Origin: JBBIPA01 sp963775935
GTDB taxonomy: Bacteria > Chloroflexota > Dehalococcoidia > GIF9 > UBA5629
Direction of reading: 5' to 3'
Assembly (NCBI GenBank): GCA_963775935.1
Contig: CAVZKR010000001.1
Coordinates: 1 to 62,727, forward strand
Length of the DNA stretch: 62,727 bases
Part shown: in pieces, positions 27,131 through 35,564 of the stretch
Layout of the letters: each line of letters opens with the position of its first letter
How positions within the stretch are numbered: position 1 is the stretch's first letter
Translations under genes and position numbers: made by a program
The notes under the pieces: model-generated
Told to the model about the DNA's origin: nothing
Databases searched by the model: none
The model's input: only the letters and a program-made list of their open reading frames with translations

Positions 27131-27368
27131 TTCTGGAGCTGCCCCCTTTTTTGTGCCATAGTTGCAAACGCCTGCATGGAATTGTGTTTTAATCCAATTT
27201 TCAATACCCCTTGATTTCAAAGCTAAACTACATTGTCTATTTGAATTAGAATCTGCTTCGAAATTTGGTTAATAGTTGGCTGGGCTAAATATACATTAGA
27301 TTAAAGATGATTTAAGACTTTTCACGGTACGGATGCTTGTGGAACTAACTTAAGAAGTGGTATAAATA
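27131..27368 (+). repeat. noncoding module copy 3 (complete)
   Basis: This holds both the first block shared with 23907-24005 and the second block shared with 22863-22985, ending in TTAAGAAGTGGTATAAATA 17 bases before the next gene start. With -10 TATAAA and a possible -35 TTGTGG 18 bases away it probably drives the 2-hydroxyacid dehydrogenase. It also covers the upstream region of the divergent molybdoenzyme. Confidence 0.65.
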
Positions 27369-27384
27369 ATAAGTCCATGTCAGT

Positions 27385-28377
27385 ATGAACATGCTTAATA
27401 TTGTTATTACACATCCCCTGGAAGAAGAATATCTCCAGCAGATTAAAAGGGTTAACCCCGATATCAAAATAATGGATGCTTCGCCCTTTTATTATTCTGA
27501 ATCGCATGAAAATACTGCGTTTAAAATTAAGCTTGATGCCATGTTAGCTCAGGCTGATGTCATATGTGGGTTCTGGCCATCCAAAGATATCATTTCCCGC
27601 TCTCCACACGTGAAATGGATTCATTCTTTGTTAGCAGGAGTAGACCGACCAGAATGGGCTGATGCGATGCTGAGTCCAATACTGATTACCAATAGCAGAG
27701 GCATACATGGCACACAGGTAAGCGAGCTGGTTTTTGAACTGATGCTCATGCTGGCAAAACGGGCACCATTTTGCTTCAAAATGCAGCAGGAAAAGAAATG
27801 GGCTCCGTTTTTACCCCAGCTGCTTCACGAAAAGACGCTGGGCATAGTGGGATTGGGCAACATAGGGAAAGAAATAGCGAGACTGGCCAAATTATTTGGC
27901 ATGAGTGTAATAGCCAGCGATACGTATGTTAAACGGGTAACCAGCACTAGAAATGTTGATATGCTTATGCCCAGCGACCATCTCCTAGAGTTGCTTTCTG
28001 ATAGTGATTTTGTGGTACTTGCTTTACCATTAACGCCAGAAACCAAGAAACTTATTGGGGAGAGGGAATTACGGTCTATGAAAGCTACCGCATATCTTAT
28101 TAACATTGCTCGAGGCAGCGTAGTAGATGAGGATACACTTATCCGTGCTCTAGAGGAACATTGGATTGCTGGAGCTGGCCTGGATACTGTCACTACTGAG
28201 CCCCTATCTCCCCAGAGCAAACTCTGGGAACTACCAAACGTAATCATTACACCCCATATCGGTGGTAGAAGGGAAGATTACAATAAGCTTGCTATTCCAT
28301 TATTCTGTGAGAACCTGAGTAGGTATATCAATGGTAAAAAATTACGCAATATTGTCGATAAGAAAAAGGGGTATTAG
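27385..28377 (+). CDS. D-2-hydroxyacid dehydrogenase, NAD-dependent
   Basis: 330 residues of the D-isomer-specific 2-hydroxyacid dehydrogenase family. TLGIVGLGNIGKEIARLAKL is the NAD-binding GxGxxG. NIARGSVVDEDTLIRAL contains the catalytic Arg, LDTVTTEPLS the region of the Glu, and ITPHIGG the catalytic His. It interconverts a 2-keto and a D-2-hydroxy acid with NADH, probably in the cytosol. No serine-biosynthesis ACT domain is present, so it is not a long-type SerA. It starts at ATG 27385, with a second ATG two codons later. Confidence 0.9.
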   Translation: MNMLNIVITHPLEEEYLQQIKRVNPDIKIMDASPFYYSESHENTAFKIKLDAMLAQADVICGFWPSKDIISRSPHVKWIHSLLAGVDRPEWADAMLSPILITNSRGIHGTQVSELVFELMLMLAKRAPFCFKMQQEKKWAPFLPQLLHEKTLGIVGLGNIGKEIARLAKLFGMSVIASDTYVKRVTSTRNVDMLMPSDHLLELLSDSDFVVLALPLTPETKKLIGERELRSMKATAYLINIARGSVVDEDTLIRALEEHWIAGAGLDTVTTEPLSPQSKLWELPNVIITPHIGGRREDYNKLAIPLFCENLSRYINGKKLRNIVDKKKGY

Positions 28378-28435
28378 ATATAGTAAAGATTGACAACAGA
28401 TGCAATAGTGTTTTATTAAGTGCATTGATTGAAGC

Positions 28436-28582
28436 TTGGCTATTTTTATCATCCCTGTACTAGCATTTATTTTTACTAATACAAGGGTACTGAGAATCGT
28501 TAGTCTGGCATTGTTAGTCCTAATTTTGGGGATTGTCGCACTTATATTTACGGTGCTATCAAAGAACGAGTTCGACAATTGA
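28436..28582 (+). other. hydrophobic short frame, possible membrane protein fragment
   Basis: From a TTG at 28436 the frame reads LAIFIIPVLAFIFTNT then LVLILGIVALIFTVLS, two transmembrane-like segments, ending at 28582. There is no ATG and no ribosome site, so it is either a fragment of a lost membrane gene or chance. The rest of 28378-28801 shows nothing. Confidence 0.25.
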
Positions 28583-28801
28583 AAACTCAATAAATAGTAA
28601 TTTCAAACGTTAACTCTCTTGTAGTGTTCCAGGCAATCCTCAAACGTAATACTTCTCGTATATCTCAATACCATACCACTTTCCTCACGCGAAGCCACCG
28701 ATGCCTATTCTTGCTCACTAGGTGAATCTGGGGCATACCTATTGTATTCCAGTCATACTAAGCCCATAATGAAACGGTAGTGCATTGTGGAGGTGTGGCT
28801 G

Positions 28802-29233
28802 ATGAAGAAAACATGGAAGCCAATGGTTGCTGGCGTTCTGGTAATAGTTGTGGGTTGTTATATGATTGCCTTTCTCGCACCCGTCCTTTTTATTGGAGGA
28901 GGTATGTATCCGGCTCAATGGAAGGTAAGGTTATTTTCGGTATTATCTCTGGCGTTAGTAATACTTGGATTAATAGCGGTGATTAGCGGTATTTTTTCAT
29001 GTATGAGAAAATTGTGGCGGTTTGCAATTGCTGGCTCTAGCTGTGCAACACTTGCAGGTTTAATTATAACCGCACTCGACAAGATGATTTTGAGTGTTGG
29101 CCTTCAAGATGGTGTTACTCTGGTGATTGAGCTCACACCCACGTTTCTGACGATACCTGCTAGTGTATTGCTTGTTCTATCGAAAAAAGAGTTTACGAGT
29201 TCAGCGAAGCCAGACCAACCAACCCCAGACTAA
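28802..29233 (+). CDS. small multi-spanning membrane protein
   Basis: 143 residues with about four transmembrane helices (MVAGVLVIVVGCYMIAFLAP, VLSLALVILGLIAVISGIF, then two more) and a polar C-terminal tail. The start at 28802 (MKKTWKP) is favoured because GGAGGTG lies seven bases upstream. No motif links it to a family I can name. It resembles the generic small membrane proteins common in Chloroflexota. It lies within the tRNA-Gln-bounded island. Confidence 0.65.
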   Translation: MKKTWKPMVAGVLVIVVGCYMIAFLAPVLFIGGGMYPAQWKVRLFSVLSLALVILGLIAVISGIFSCMRKLWRFAIAGSSCATLAGLIITALDKMILSVGLQDGVTLVIELTPTFLTIPASVLLVLSKKEFTSSAKPDQPTPD

Positions 29234-29433
29234 TTGTGGTACACATCACCCAAGTGGTGACTTGTAGAACTTCATGCTATCCTGAAAGGTAATTACATAT
29301 TATAGTCTTTTGTGCTATTTTGGGGTGGGTCAACTGGTCTCTGAAGAAACCAACGGCACAATAATATTTTATAAGGATAAGTTAGGTTTGATGAGCTTGA
29401 TTTCAAAATATTTTGTGGTAGAATCTCGGTAGT

Positions 29434-29451
29434 ATAGTACTTAAGTACTAT
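29434..29451. promoter_or_regulatory. 18-bp perfect palindrome before the 29460 gene
   Basis: ATAGTACTTAAGTACTAT reads the same on both strands and ends nine bases before the start codon. Just upstream TTGATT and TAGAAT form a promoter-like pair (16-base spacer), so the palindrome would lie near the transcription start and over the ribosome-binding region, a natural operator position. Confidence 0.5.
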
Positions 29452-29459
29452 TCAACGTC

Positions 29460-29768
29460 ATGTCAGTATTACGCAAAGATCCTAAACCCCTGCATGTATA
29501 TTTGTTTATTGCTCTTAATGCGGTAGACGTCGCGCTCTCGATAACAGCACTATCATTGGGAGCAAAGGAAATAAATTTGTTGTTCGCTGCTTTTCAAAAT
29601 CCCGTCTCAATGATAGCGGTAAAAATGATTCTGGTAGGTACAATTGTGTTGGGATTAGTGATATTTCGCCGTGTTTATTTACTACATTTGTTGAATGCTG
29701 GTATGACACTGGTAGTATTTTGGAATGTTATTGCAGTTCTATCGTGGTCTTTACCATTAATGCAATAG
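29460..29768 (+). CDS. DUF5658-like membrane protein
   Basis: 102 residues with three hydrophobic segments: LFIALNAVDVALSITALSLG, SMIAVKMILVGTIVLGLVIF and TLVVFWNVIAVLSWSL. The NAVDVALS-ALSLGAKEIN-L pattern resembles the DUF5658 family (usually NxxDxxxT, GxxExNP), whose function is unknown. No ribosome site precedes the ATG; the palindrome at 29434-29451 occupies that place. Confidence 0.65.
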   Translation: MSVLRKDPKPLHVYLFIALNAVDVALSITALSLGAKEINLLFAAFQNPVSMIAVKMILVGTIVLGLVIFRRVYLLHLLNAGMTLVVFWNVIAVLSWSLPLMQ

Positions 29769-29798
29769 CTTTACTGTATATCAGTTTGAAACTTTCCT

Positions 29799-30283
29799 CT
29801 AATGCTCTAAACAGTCCTCAAAAGTTATACTTCTTGTATACCGTAGAACCACACTCAAATCAGACCAGCCACCAAGATGCATGATGTCGAGCGTAGATAA
29901 GCCCTTGCGATGTAGGTTGCGGCAAAACCACGCCTGAAGCTGTGACAGGAGAACTTAATCCCTGTTTCTCTACTCAATCTTCTTATTATGGTATCTATAC
30001 CGTTTTTATTGATTCCCCAAATAGCCCCTGTAGCATGGTTTTCACCCAGATATTCTTTAATCATTGTGGCCGTCTCTTGTGTAAAAGGTGCTTTTCTTTG
30101 CTTATTGCCTTTTCCAATTATGGTAACTGTGAGATTGTCCCAGTCAATATCATAACGTTTAATATTAGTTAGTTCTTTCAATGTCATACCAGAATCAAAG
30201 AACAGTTTAATAATGCATTTATCCCTTAGTGTATCTACTCTTGATACGAGGTCATTGACCATTTCTTCATTTAAACTCGGCAT
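29799..30283 (-). pseudogene. tyrosine recombinase (phage-type integrase) C-terminal remnant
   Basis: From ATG 30283 the frame gives RDKCIIKLFFDSGMTLKELT, where the first catalytic Arg is replaced (DSGMT instead of TGLR). KGNKQRKAPF and HSFRRGFAATYIAR (box II H-x-x-R) follow. A frameshift at 29895-29910 separates this from LDIMHLGGWSDLSVVLRYT, which holds the last His/Trp and the nucleophilic Tyr. The N-terminal core-binding domain is absent and replaced by a partial tRNA-Gln. The protein is inactive as it stands. Confidence 0.8.
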
Positions 30284-30298
30284 GATTCCGTTTTGCCA

Positions 30299-30336
30299 AT
30301 CCAAAGTTCCCCGTGCTACCGTTACACAACTCGGCA
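30299..30336 (-). repeat. 5'-half copy of tRNA-Gln
   Basis: Read on the minus strand, 38 bases from TGCCGAG through the anticodon loop ACTTTGGAT match the intact tRNA-Gln (20458-20421) with two differences. The match extends upstream to the -10 TATAAT but not to the -35. The copy stops in or just after the anticodon loop, exactly where many tyrosine recombinases cross over, and it abuts the decayed integrase. Confidence 0.85.
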
Positions 30337-30446
30337 AATGGACTTGCATTATAACATAAACTATTGCTAGCTGGCTTAGAAGTACAGGTTAATAGATAGG
30401 GGGTATATGGTAGTATTTGTGTGTACCATTTGAGGGAGGTTTATAT

Positions 30447-30782
30447 ATGAAATCGAAAGTGATTCTAGTTCAGTCGGAGGGATTGGGAAGAGGGGATGAG
30501 CGTTTGGGTTCAATGCTCATGGCCAATTTCCTACGGCTGCTCGGAGAAAGCAAGGATAAACCAAAGAGCCTGGTATTCTGGAATACCGCTGTGCGCCTGG
30601 TATGTGAGGACTCGAAAGTCATTGAGCATGTTAAGAAGCTTGAAGAGCAGGGTGTGGAGATTCTGGCGTGCACTACATGCCTGGAGTATTTAGGCCTTTC
30701 TGATAAACTACTGATTGGTAAACCGACTACAATGGTCAAATCAGTTGAGTCTATGCTTCGTGACGATATCGTTAGTCTCTAG
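30447..30782 (+). CDS. DsrE-like / YedF C-terminal-type protein
   Basis: 111 residues. KVILVQSEGLGRGDERLGSM, LMANFLRLLGE and VEILACTTCLEYLGLSDKL (CxxC) match the DsrE domain of the selenium-metabolism protein YedF, which in other bacteria carries an N-terminal TusA domain, absent here. GGGAGG eight bases before the ATG at 30447 sets the start. A role in sulfur or selenium relay is inferred; it fits the predicted selenoprotein at 50725-50913. A strong terminator follows. Confidence 0.8.
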   Translation: MKSKVILVQSEGLGRGDERLGSMLMANFLRLLGESKDKPKSLVFWNTAVRLVCEDSKVIEHVKKLEEQGVEILACTTCLEYLGLSDKLLIGKPTTMVKSVESMLRDDIVSL

Positions 30783-30790
30783 ATGTTAGT

Positions 30791-30845
30791 ACAGAAGTGG
30801 CGATGCTTAATGCGCATCGCCACTTCTGTTTTCTTTATCTTTTCC
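30791..30845 (+). terminator. intrinsic terminator
   Basis: A 16-bp stem (30791-30806 with 30814-30829), 7-base loop, followed by a T-rich tract (GTTTTCTTTATCTTTT). It ends the DsrE-like gene. The next 280 bases (30830-31111) are T-rich and contain no convincing gene. Confidence 0.9.
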
Positions 30846-31111
30846 TATGTTTTCCGTTTCCTGACGTTTTTTTTGTTCTTCTTCTTTTCTTTTTTGTTCG
30901 TAGAGTTCAAGCACCTGACTCCAGTTTATCCCTCAGCCCATTACGTTTGTTCTCCTTTCCTTTAATATACTTTCAACAAGTGTAAAGCATGTGTTATTTA
31001 ATTTCTGTGACTTTGGTCTCTATCCAGTGCAATAATGTACAGGAAAATAAGTGTCTCATCTAGGAACCCAGTTCTCAAATTAGAGAGTTTTGAAGAAACT
31101 TGTAATAGTAG

Positions 31112-31199
31112 TGGTGCCGAAGGTCGGACTCGAACCGACACGAGAGTCGCCTCTCAACAGTTTTTGAGACTGCCGCGTCTACCATTCCGCCACTTCGGC
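31112..31199 (-). tRNA. tRNA-Leu (CAA)
   Basis: 88-base type II tRNA on the minus strand, acceptor GCCGAAG/CTTCGGC, anticodon loop CTCAAAA (anticodon CAA), long variable arm, encoded CCA. Confidence 0.96.
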
Positions 31200-31214
31200 T
31201 GTAAAGCCGTTGCG

Positions 31215-31290
<76 letters not shown>

Positions 31291-31384
31291 GTGGCGCTTA
31301 TTGTAAATTTTCGCTTTGCTTAATGTCAAGGCACAATCTCTCGAGCTCTACATAAAAAACGCAGCAGGGTAACTGTTGTAGGGC

Positions 31385-31951
31385 TCAGAGACCACCGCCC
31401 GGTTTGATCAATGGTATGCCAGCAGCGCAGAGAGGGCATTCTCCGTGTCTATAGGTTATAGCGGATGAACGGATACAACTAAAAAGAGGCACATCGAATT
31501 TGATGTCTTGCTGAGTCCGGTCGACTAATACCCCGATGCCTATGATGTTGCCCTCCAGTAGCTTCACAGCGGTAATAACTTCATTAATCGAGCCACCGGT
31601 GGTTAATACATCATCGACTATAAGAATACGTTCTCCTGGATTGAGGGTAAGACTGCGGCGGAAAACCCTTTTTTCACCATCCTTTTCTGCGAAGATACTT
31701 TTTACACCGAGCTGTCTGGCTATTTCAAAAGCCAGGATGATACCGCCAGTGGTTGGTCCAGCAACTGCTTCAATTTTCTGTTTACTGAAATGTTCTGCAA
31801 TGAGACGACAGAGCATTTCAGTAAGGTGAGGAAATTGCAGCACACGGAATTTTTCCCAATATACTGGTGAATGCAGACCAGAAGTCAATAAGAAATGACC
31901 TTCTTGCAAAGCTCCAGCATCTTTAAAGATTTGCGTCACCTTATCGGACAT
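31385..31951 (-). CDS. pyrE: orotate phosphoribosyltransferase
   Basis: 188 residues. The PRPP-binding loop is ILIVDDVLTTGGS (about residues 109-121), preceded by AVAGPTTGGIILAF. HFLLTSGLHSPVYWEKF is the N-terminal orotate/PRPP contact region. The enzyme joins orotate and PRPP to make OMP in pyrimidine synthesis. GGGGGAG precedes the ATG. The C-terminal CPLCAAGIPLIKPG adds two Cys seen in the longer archaeal/Chloroflexota-type PyrE branch. It stands next to signal peptidase on the same strand. Confidence 0.94.
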   Translation of the reverse strand: MSDKVTQIFKDAGALQEGHFLLTSGLHSPVYWEKFRVLQFPHLTEMLCRLIAEHFSKQKIEAVAGPTTGGIILAFEIARQLGVKSIFAEKDGEKRVFRRSLTLNPGERILIVDDVLTTGGSINEVITAVKLLEGNIIGIGVLVDRTQQDIKFDVPLFSCIRSSAITYRHGECPLCAAGIPLIKPGGGL

Positions 31952-31985
31952 TGTCTCCCCCTTAGCTAAGTTTCGAGCTGGTATT

Positions 31986-32573
31986 TTACTTATATGCCAG
32001 AAGCGGATAGTGCTTGATAAGCATCCAATTTGGTGGTGGCCAGTAAGTTATCCATGCTTTACCAATGATGTTCTTCCTGGGAAGAAACCAGCCTGTATGA
32101 GAGTCAGTACTATTGTTGCGATTGTCACCGAGCACGAAATACTGGTCTGGTGGTACCTGCTCAGGAGAATATTTGTAGTTGGGAGATTCCAATACATATG
32201 GTTCCGCCAGTGGGGTATTATTTATGTATACCTTGCCGTTTTTCACTTCAACAGTATCTCCTGGTAAGCCGATAACGCGTTTGATCAGATCAGTGCCTGC
32301 GGTGTTAGGAGAATGGAAGACAATGATGTCACCACGCTCGGGACTCTGGAAATAATACTCAACCTTGTTCACCATGATATAGTAACCGTTTTTGATGCCG
32401 GGCAACATGCTTAATCCATAGACCTTAAAACTTCCTATAGTTGCCTGGAGCACAAAAAAAATAACCAGAGCAACAAGTATTGTAATGATGATATCGCGAA
32501 TGTATTTTGTCATGTATCGATGCTCGAATTCTTTTAGTGTTTTATTATAGTAGAAAAGGGCATTTAATGCCAT
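31986..32573 (-). CDS. lepB: signal peptidase I
   Basis: An N-terminal transmembrane helix (IIITILVALVIFFVLQATI) is followed by the catalytic Ser in YGLSMLPG, the general-base Lys in LIKRVIGLPGD and the box E GDNRNNSTDSHTGWF. It is anchored in the membrane with its active site outside and cleaves signal peptides of Sec-exported proteins. The length from 32573 is 195 residues; an internal ATG at 32513 (MTKYIRDI) would give 175, and neither has a strong ribosome site, so the start is uncertain. Confidence 0.92.
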   Translation of the reverse strand: MALNALFYYNKTLKEFEHRYMTKYIRDIIITILVALVIFFVLQATIGSFKVYGLSMLPGIKNGYYIMVNKVEYYFQSPERGDIIVFHSPNTAGTDLIKRVIGLPGDTVEVKNGKVYINNTPLAEPYVLESPNYKYSPEQVPPDQYFVLGDNRNNSTDSHTGWFLPRKNIIGKAWITYWPPPNWMLIKHYPLLAYK

Positions 32574-32759
32574 TCTGGTGAAGCCTTTCTTCGTGACTCC
32601 TTTTCTATGGAAGGGGAATCAGATTAATTTGAAAAGAGGGGCTTTAACCACTTTTGAGCACTTATTCAATAATTATCATTAGCAATATCCAAATAGCTTT
32701 GTTTCGTAACGCTTTTCTAAGCGAAGGACTGTGGTTTACTGTTTTTTAATAAATAGTTA

Positions 32760-32788
32760 TTGAGAAAAATGTAGTACTATTATATAAA
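32760..32788 (+). promoter_or_regulatory. sigma-70-type promoter for the SIMPL gene
   Basis: TTGAGA (32760-32765) and TATAAA (32783-32788) separated by 17 bases, 45 bases before the ATG at 32834. Confidence 0.65.
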
Positions 32789-32833
32789 ATACAAAATTCA
32801 CAAATAGTAATGGGTTTAACTAAGGAGGTTTAC

Positions 32834-33628
32834 ATGAAAGGACATTGGCTACTAATCAGCATTTTGGTTTTGGGAGTACTTGTGGTGGGGGTTGGATGCA
32901 GCGCTGCCACAAATTTCAGCGATAGTGCTTCATCACGGTTTATAGCTTTAGCAGAAGAAGCTGCGAAAGGAACGGGGCTAATCTGGAGCCAGCAGAATGT
33001 GGGTCTGTGGGTTAGCGGTGAGGGCAAAGCGTTTGGTGTTCCTGATGTGGCTCTTCTCACGCTTGGTGTTGAAGTACAAGAGAAGTCTGTAACTGAAGCA
33101 CAGCGTCAAGCTGCTGAAGCCATGGATAAAGTGATGAAAGCATTAAAGGGGAAAGGCATTGTTGATAAGGACATCCAGACTCAGCAATTCAATATTCAAA
33201 TAGTTAAGCGATGGCTTGATAAAGAAAATAGAGAGGAAATAATTGGCTATCGAGTAGTTAATACACTAGTTGTTAAAATACGGAAAGTCAACGAGGCTGG
33301 TAGTGTTATAGACACTGTAGCTATTGCTGGTGGTAATGCAACTCGGATAGACAGTATCAGTTTTACGGTTGATGATCCGACACCTTACTATAAGGAGGCA
33401 CGTGATAAAGCAGTGGCTAACACTATTGCGAAAGCAAAACAAATAGCCAGTGCAGCGGGGATTAAATTGGGTAAAGCAATCTACGTTACTGAAAATGTAA
33501 CGTATATACCTTCACCGGTGAGGAATTACCTGAAAACAGATGCTGCGGTACCTTCTGCCCCTACGCCCATAAGTGCAGGCGAAATGGAATTTCGAATTGA
33601 TGTTCAGATGGTTTATGTAATCGAATAA
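32834..33628 (+). CDS. SIMPL-domain (DUF541) lipoprotein
   Basis: 264 residues from ATG 32834 (AAGGAGG five bases upstream; a start eight codons earlier is less likely). Signal peptide with lipobox VGVGC. The SIMPL domain starts VWVSGEGKAFGVPDVALLTL-like and includes AEAMDKVMKALKGKGIVDKDIQTQ and IGYRVVNTLVVKIRKV, the usual blocks. YYKEARDKAVANTIAKAKQIA closes the domain. Such periplasmic or surface proteins are of poorly known function. It is monocistronic with its own promoter. Confidence 0.9.
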   Translation: MKGHWLLISILVLGVLVVGVGCSAATNFSDSASSRFIALAEEAAKGTGLIWSQQNVGLWVSGEGKAFGVPDVALLTLGVEVQEKSVTEAQRQAAEAMDKVMKALKGKGIVDKDIQTQQFNIQIVKRWLDKENREEIIGYRVVNTLVVKIRKVNEAGSVIDTVAIAGGNATRIDSISFTVDDPTPYYKEARDKAVANTIAKAKQIASAAGIKLGKAIYVTENVTYIPSPVRNYLKTDAAVPSAPTPISAGEMEFRIDVQMVYVIE

Positions 33629-33803
33629 AATGATTAGTCGCCTTCCAGCTTTTTCCTTCTTAGATGAAGCCTTTTTTCTAATTGGACAAATCCAGTTGCT
33701 TCGGCTAATATGTTTATCATTAGGTGCAAACGTGAATAGAATCACGAGAACGAACACCGCTGACTGATTACATCGCTGGTAGTCGCAAAAAGGAGTATGC
33801 TAC

Positions 33804-34925
33804 ATGCTTGGTTGTCCCGTTGATTATATGGCATATGCTCTATCGTTGGCTGAGCTTGCTTTGGGATATACCAGTCCTAATCCAGCAGTAGGAGCGGTTA
33901 TTGTTAAAGATGGGGCAGTTGTTGGATTAGGACATACACAACCGCCAGGTTCAGCTCACGCTGAAGTGGTGGCACTACAACAGGCTGGGGAGAGGGCGAG
34001 AGGGGCAACAATGTATGTCACTTTGGAGCCCTGCTGTCATCAGGGACGAACGCCACCCTGCACTCAAACCATAATCGACAGCGGTATTTCTAAGGTTCAT
34101 ACAGCGATGGTCGACCCAAATCCAGTGGTTTCCGGCAAGGGAATACTACATCTCAAAGAGGCCGGTATCGAGGTTGTGGTAGGAGAGTATGAGGAGAAAG
34201 CCAGGGAAATAAATGAGGGTTATGTGAAATATATTACGACGGGATATCCCTTTGTAATAGCAAAGTATGCTATGAGCCTGGACGGGAAGATAGCTACCAG
34301 GGGGACTGACTCCCGATGGATAAGCAACAGCGATGCTAGAGGATATGTACAAAGGCTGCGTCATATAGTCGATGCTATTATGGTAGGTGCCAATACGGTT
34401 ATCAGCGATAATCCACGATTGTCGGCACGAGGTAGCGGTGGTGGAAGTGGTAGGGGTGGCATTACCAGAATACAGCCATTGAGGGTGATTGTGGATGGTA
34501 AGGGAAGAATACCTTCAGTAGCACAGATATTTTCCGAAACAGGGAAATCTCTTATTGCCGTGGCAAAGCCTCTCGCGGCGCAAAAGAAAGATGAGTTTCT
34601 GAACGCTGGTGCTGAGGTTGTGGAATTGGAGGGAGACAACGGTATAATAGATTTAAAAGATCTATTTGAAATCTTGGGCAAGAGACAAATTACGAGTGTG
34701 CTCGTTGAGGGGGGTAGTAAGCTTTTTGGTTTTCTTTTCGATGGTAAGCTGGTAGATAAAGTTTTGGCCTTTGTTTCGCCGATAATTATTGGTGGAGAAG
34801 AGGCAAAGAGTGTCGTGGGTGGTATCGGTGTTGCCAGAGTGGCGGATGCTGATATATTAAGTAATGTAAAGATAATAAGTTTTGGTAATGATGTATTAGT
34901 GAGCGGGTATTTAGGTAAAAAATAA
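33804..34925 (+). CDS. ribD: bifunctional riboflavin deaminase/reductase
   Basis: 373 residues. The N-terminal cytidine-deaminase-like domain has the zinc ligands in SAHAEVVAL and LEPCCHQGRTPPC. The C-terminal NADPH reductase domain starts PFVIAKYAMSLDGKIAT and includes SVLVEGGSKLFGFLF. It deaminates and reduces the pyrimidine intermediate of riboflavin synthesis. AAGGAG lies before the ATG. First gene of the rib operon; the 170 bases upstream hold no FMN-riboswitch consensus that I can see. A glycine/arginine-rich loop (SGGGSGRGG, about residues 212-220) is an unusual insertion. Confidence 0.96.
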   Translation: MLGCPVDYMAYALSLAELALGYTSPNPAVGAVIVKDGAVVGLGHTQPPGSAHAEVVALQQAGERARGATMYVTLEPCCHQGRTPPCTQTIIDSGISKVHTAMVDPNPVVSGKGILHLKEAGIEVVVGEYEEKAREINEGYVKYITTGYPFVIAKYAMSLDGKIATRGTDSRWISNSDARGYVQRLRHIVDAIMVGANTVISDNPRLSARGSGGGSGRGGITRIQPLRVIVDGKGRIPSVAQIFSETGKSLIAVAKPLAAQKKDEFLNAGAEVVELEGDNGIIDLKDLFEILGKRQITSVLVEGGSKLFGFLFDGKLVDKVLAFVSPIIIGGEEAKSVVGGIGVARVADADILSNVKIISFGNDVLVSGYLGKK

Positions 34926-34926
34926 G

Positions 34927-35559
34927 ATGTTTACTGGTATTATAGAAGAGGTCGGCATGGCCAGGGAAGTGAGCCCTGGTCGTTTGATTATAGGTTCTAA
35001 AAAAGTGCTTGAGGAGACGAAACCTGGCGATAGTATGGCGATTAATGGAGTCTGCCTCACGGTCACTGCAATAACAGGGGATAGTTTTTCTGTTGATGTT
35101 ATGCCTGAAACACTGCGGCGGACCAATCTCGGTAGGCTTCACTATGGCGACACGGTAAATTTGGAAAGAGCATTGTTAGTTGGTGGTAGACTCGGTGGCC
35201 ATTTTGTCCAGGGGCATGTGGATGATATCGGAAAAGTGCTTTCCATTACTCCTGATGGAAAAGCGTTAATCGTCAAGTTTTCAGCATCTTCAAAGTTGCT
35301 GCGTTATATCGTAAACAAAGGTTTTATTGCGGTTGACGGAGTGAGCCTTACCGTGATTAACCCTGACGTTTTTTCCTTCTCAGTTTCTCTAGTGGACTAT
35401 ACGAAGAATCAAACGACATTAAGTAAGAAGAAACCGGGCGATGTGATAAACCTTGAAGTGGATATTCTAGCCAAGTATGTAGAACGACTAAAGCAGGGGA
35501 ATAATCAAGAAGTAATGCTAGAATTTCTTGAAGAGCACGATTTGTCAGAGGCGAGGTGA
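34927..35559 (+). CDS. ribE: riboflavin synthase, alpha chain
   Basis: 210 residues made of two similar lumazine-binding barrels: MFTGIIEEVG at the start, GVCLTVTAI (first repeat), then GGHFVQGHVDDIG and GVSLTVINPDVFSF (second repeat). It disproportionates two 6,7-dimethyl-8-ribityllumazine molecules to riboflavin. It starts one base after the ribD stop and its stop overlaps the region of the next gene start, so the operon is tightly coupled. Confidence 0.96.
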   Translation: MFTGIIEEVGMAREVSPGRLIIGSKKVLEETKPGDSMAINGVCLTVTAITGDSFSVDVMPETLRRTNLGRLHYGDTVNLERALLVGGRLGGHFVQGHVDDIGKVLSITPDGKALIVKFSASSKLLRYIVNKGFIAVDGVSLTVINPDVFSFSVSLVDYTKNQTTLSKKKPGDVINLEVDILAKYVERLKQGNNQEVMLEFLEEHDLSEAR

Positions 35560-35564
35560 TATTC

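Noticed and set aside
30783..30985. Two overlapping Phe-rich frames after the DsrE-like gene
   Set aside because: They lie in the T-rich terminator tail and have no ribosome site; the Phe runs come from T tracts.
33629..33803. Possible FMN riboswitch before ribD
   Set aside because: None of the conserved RFN-element blocks could be found in the 175-base leader.
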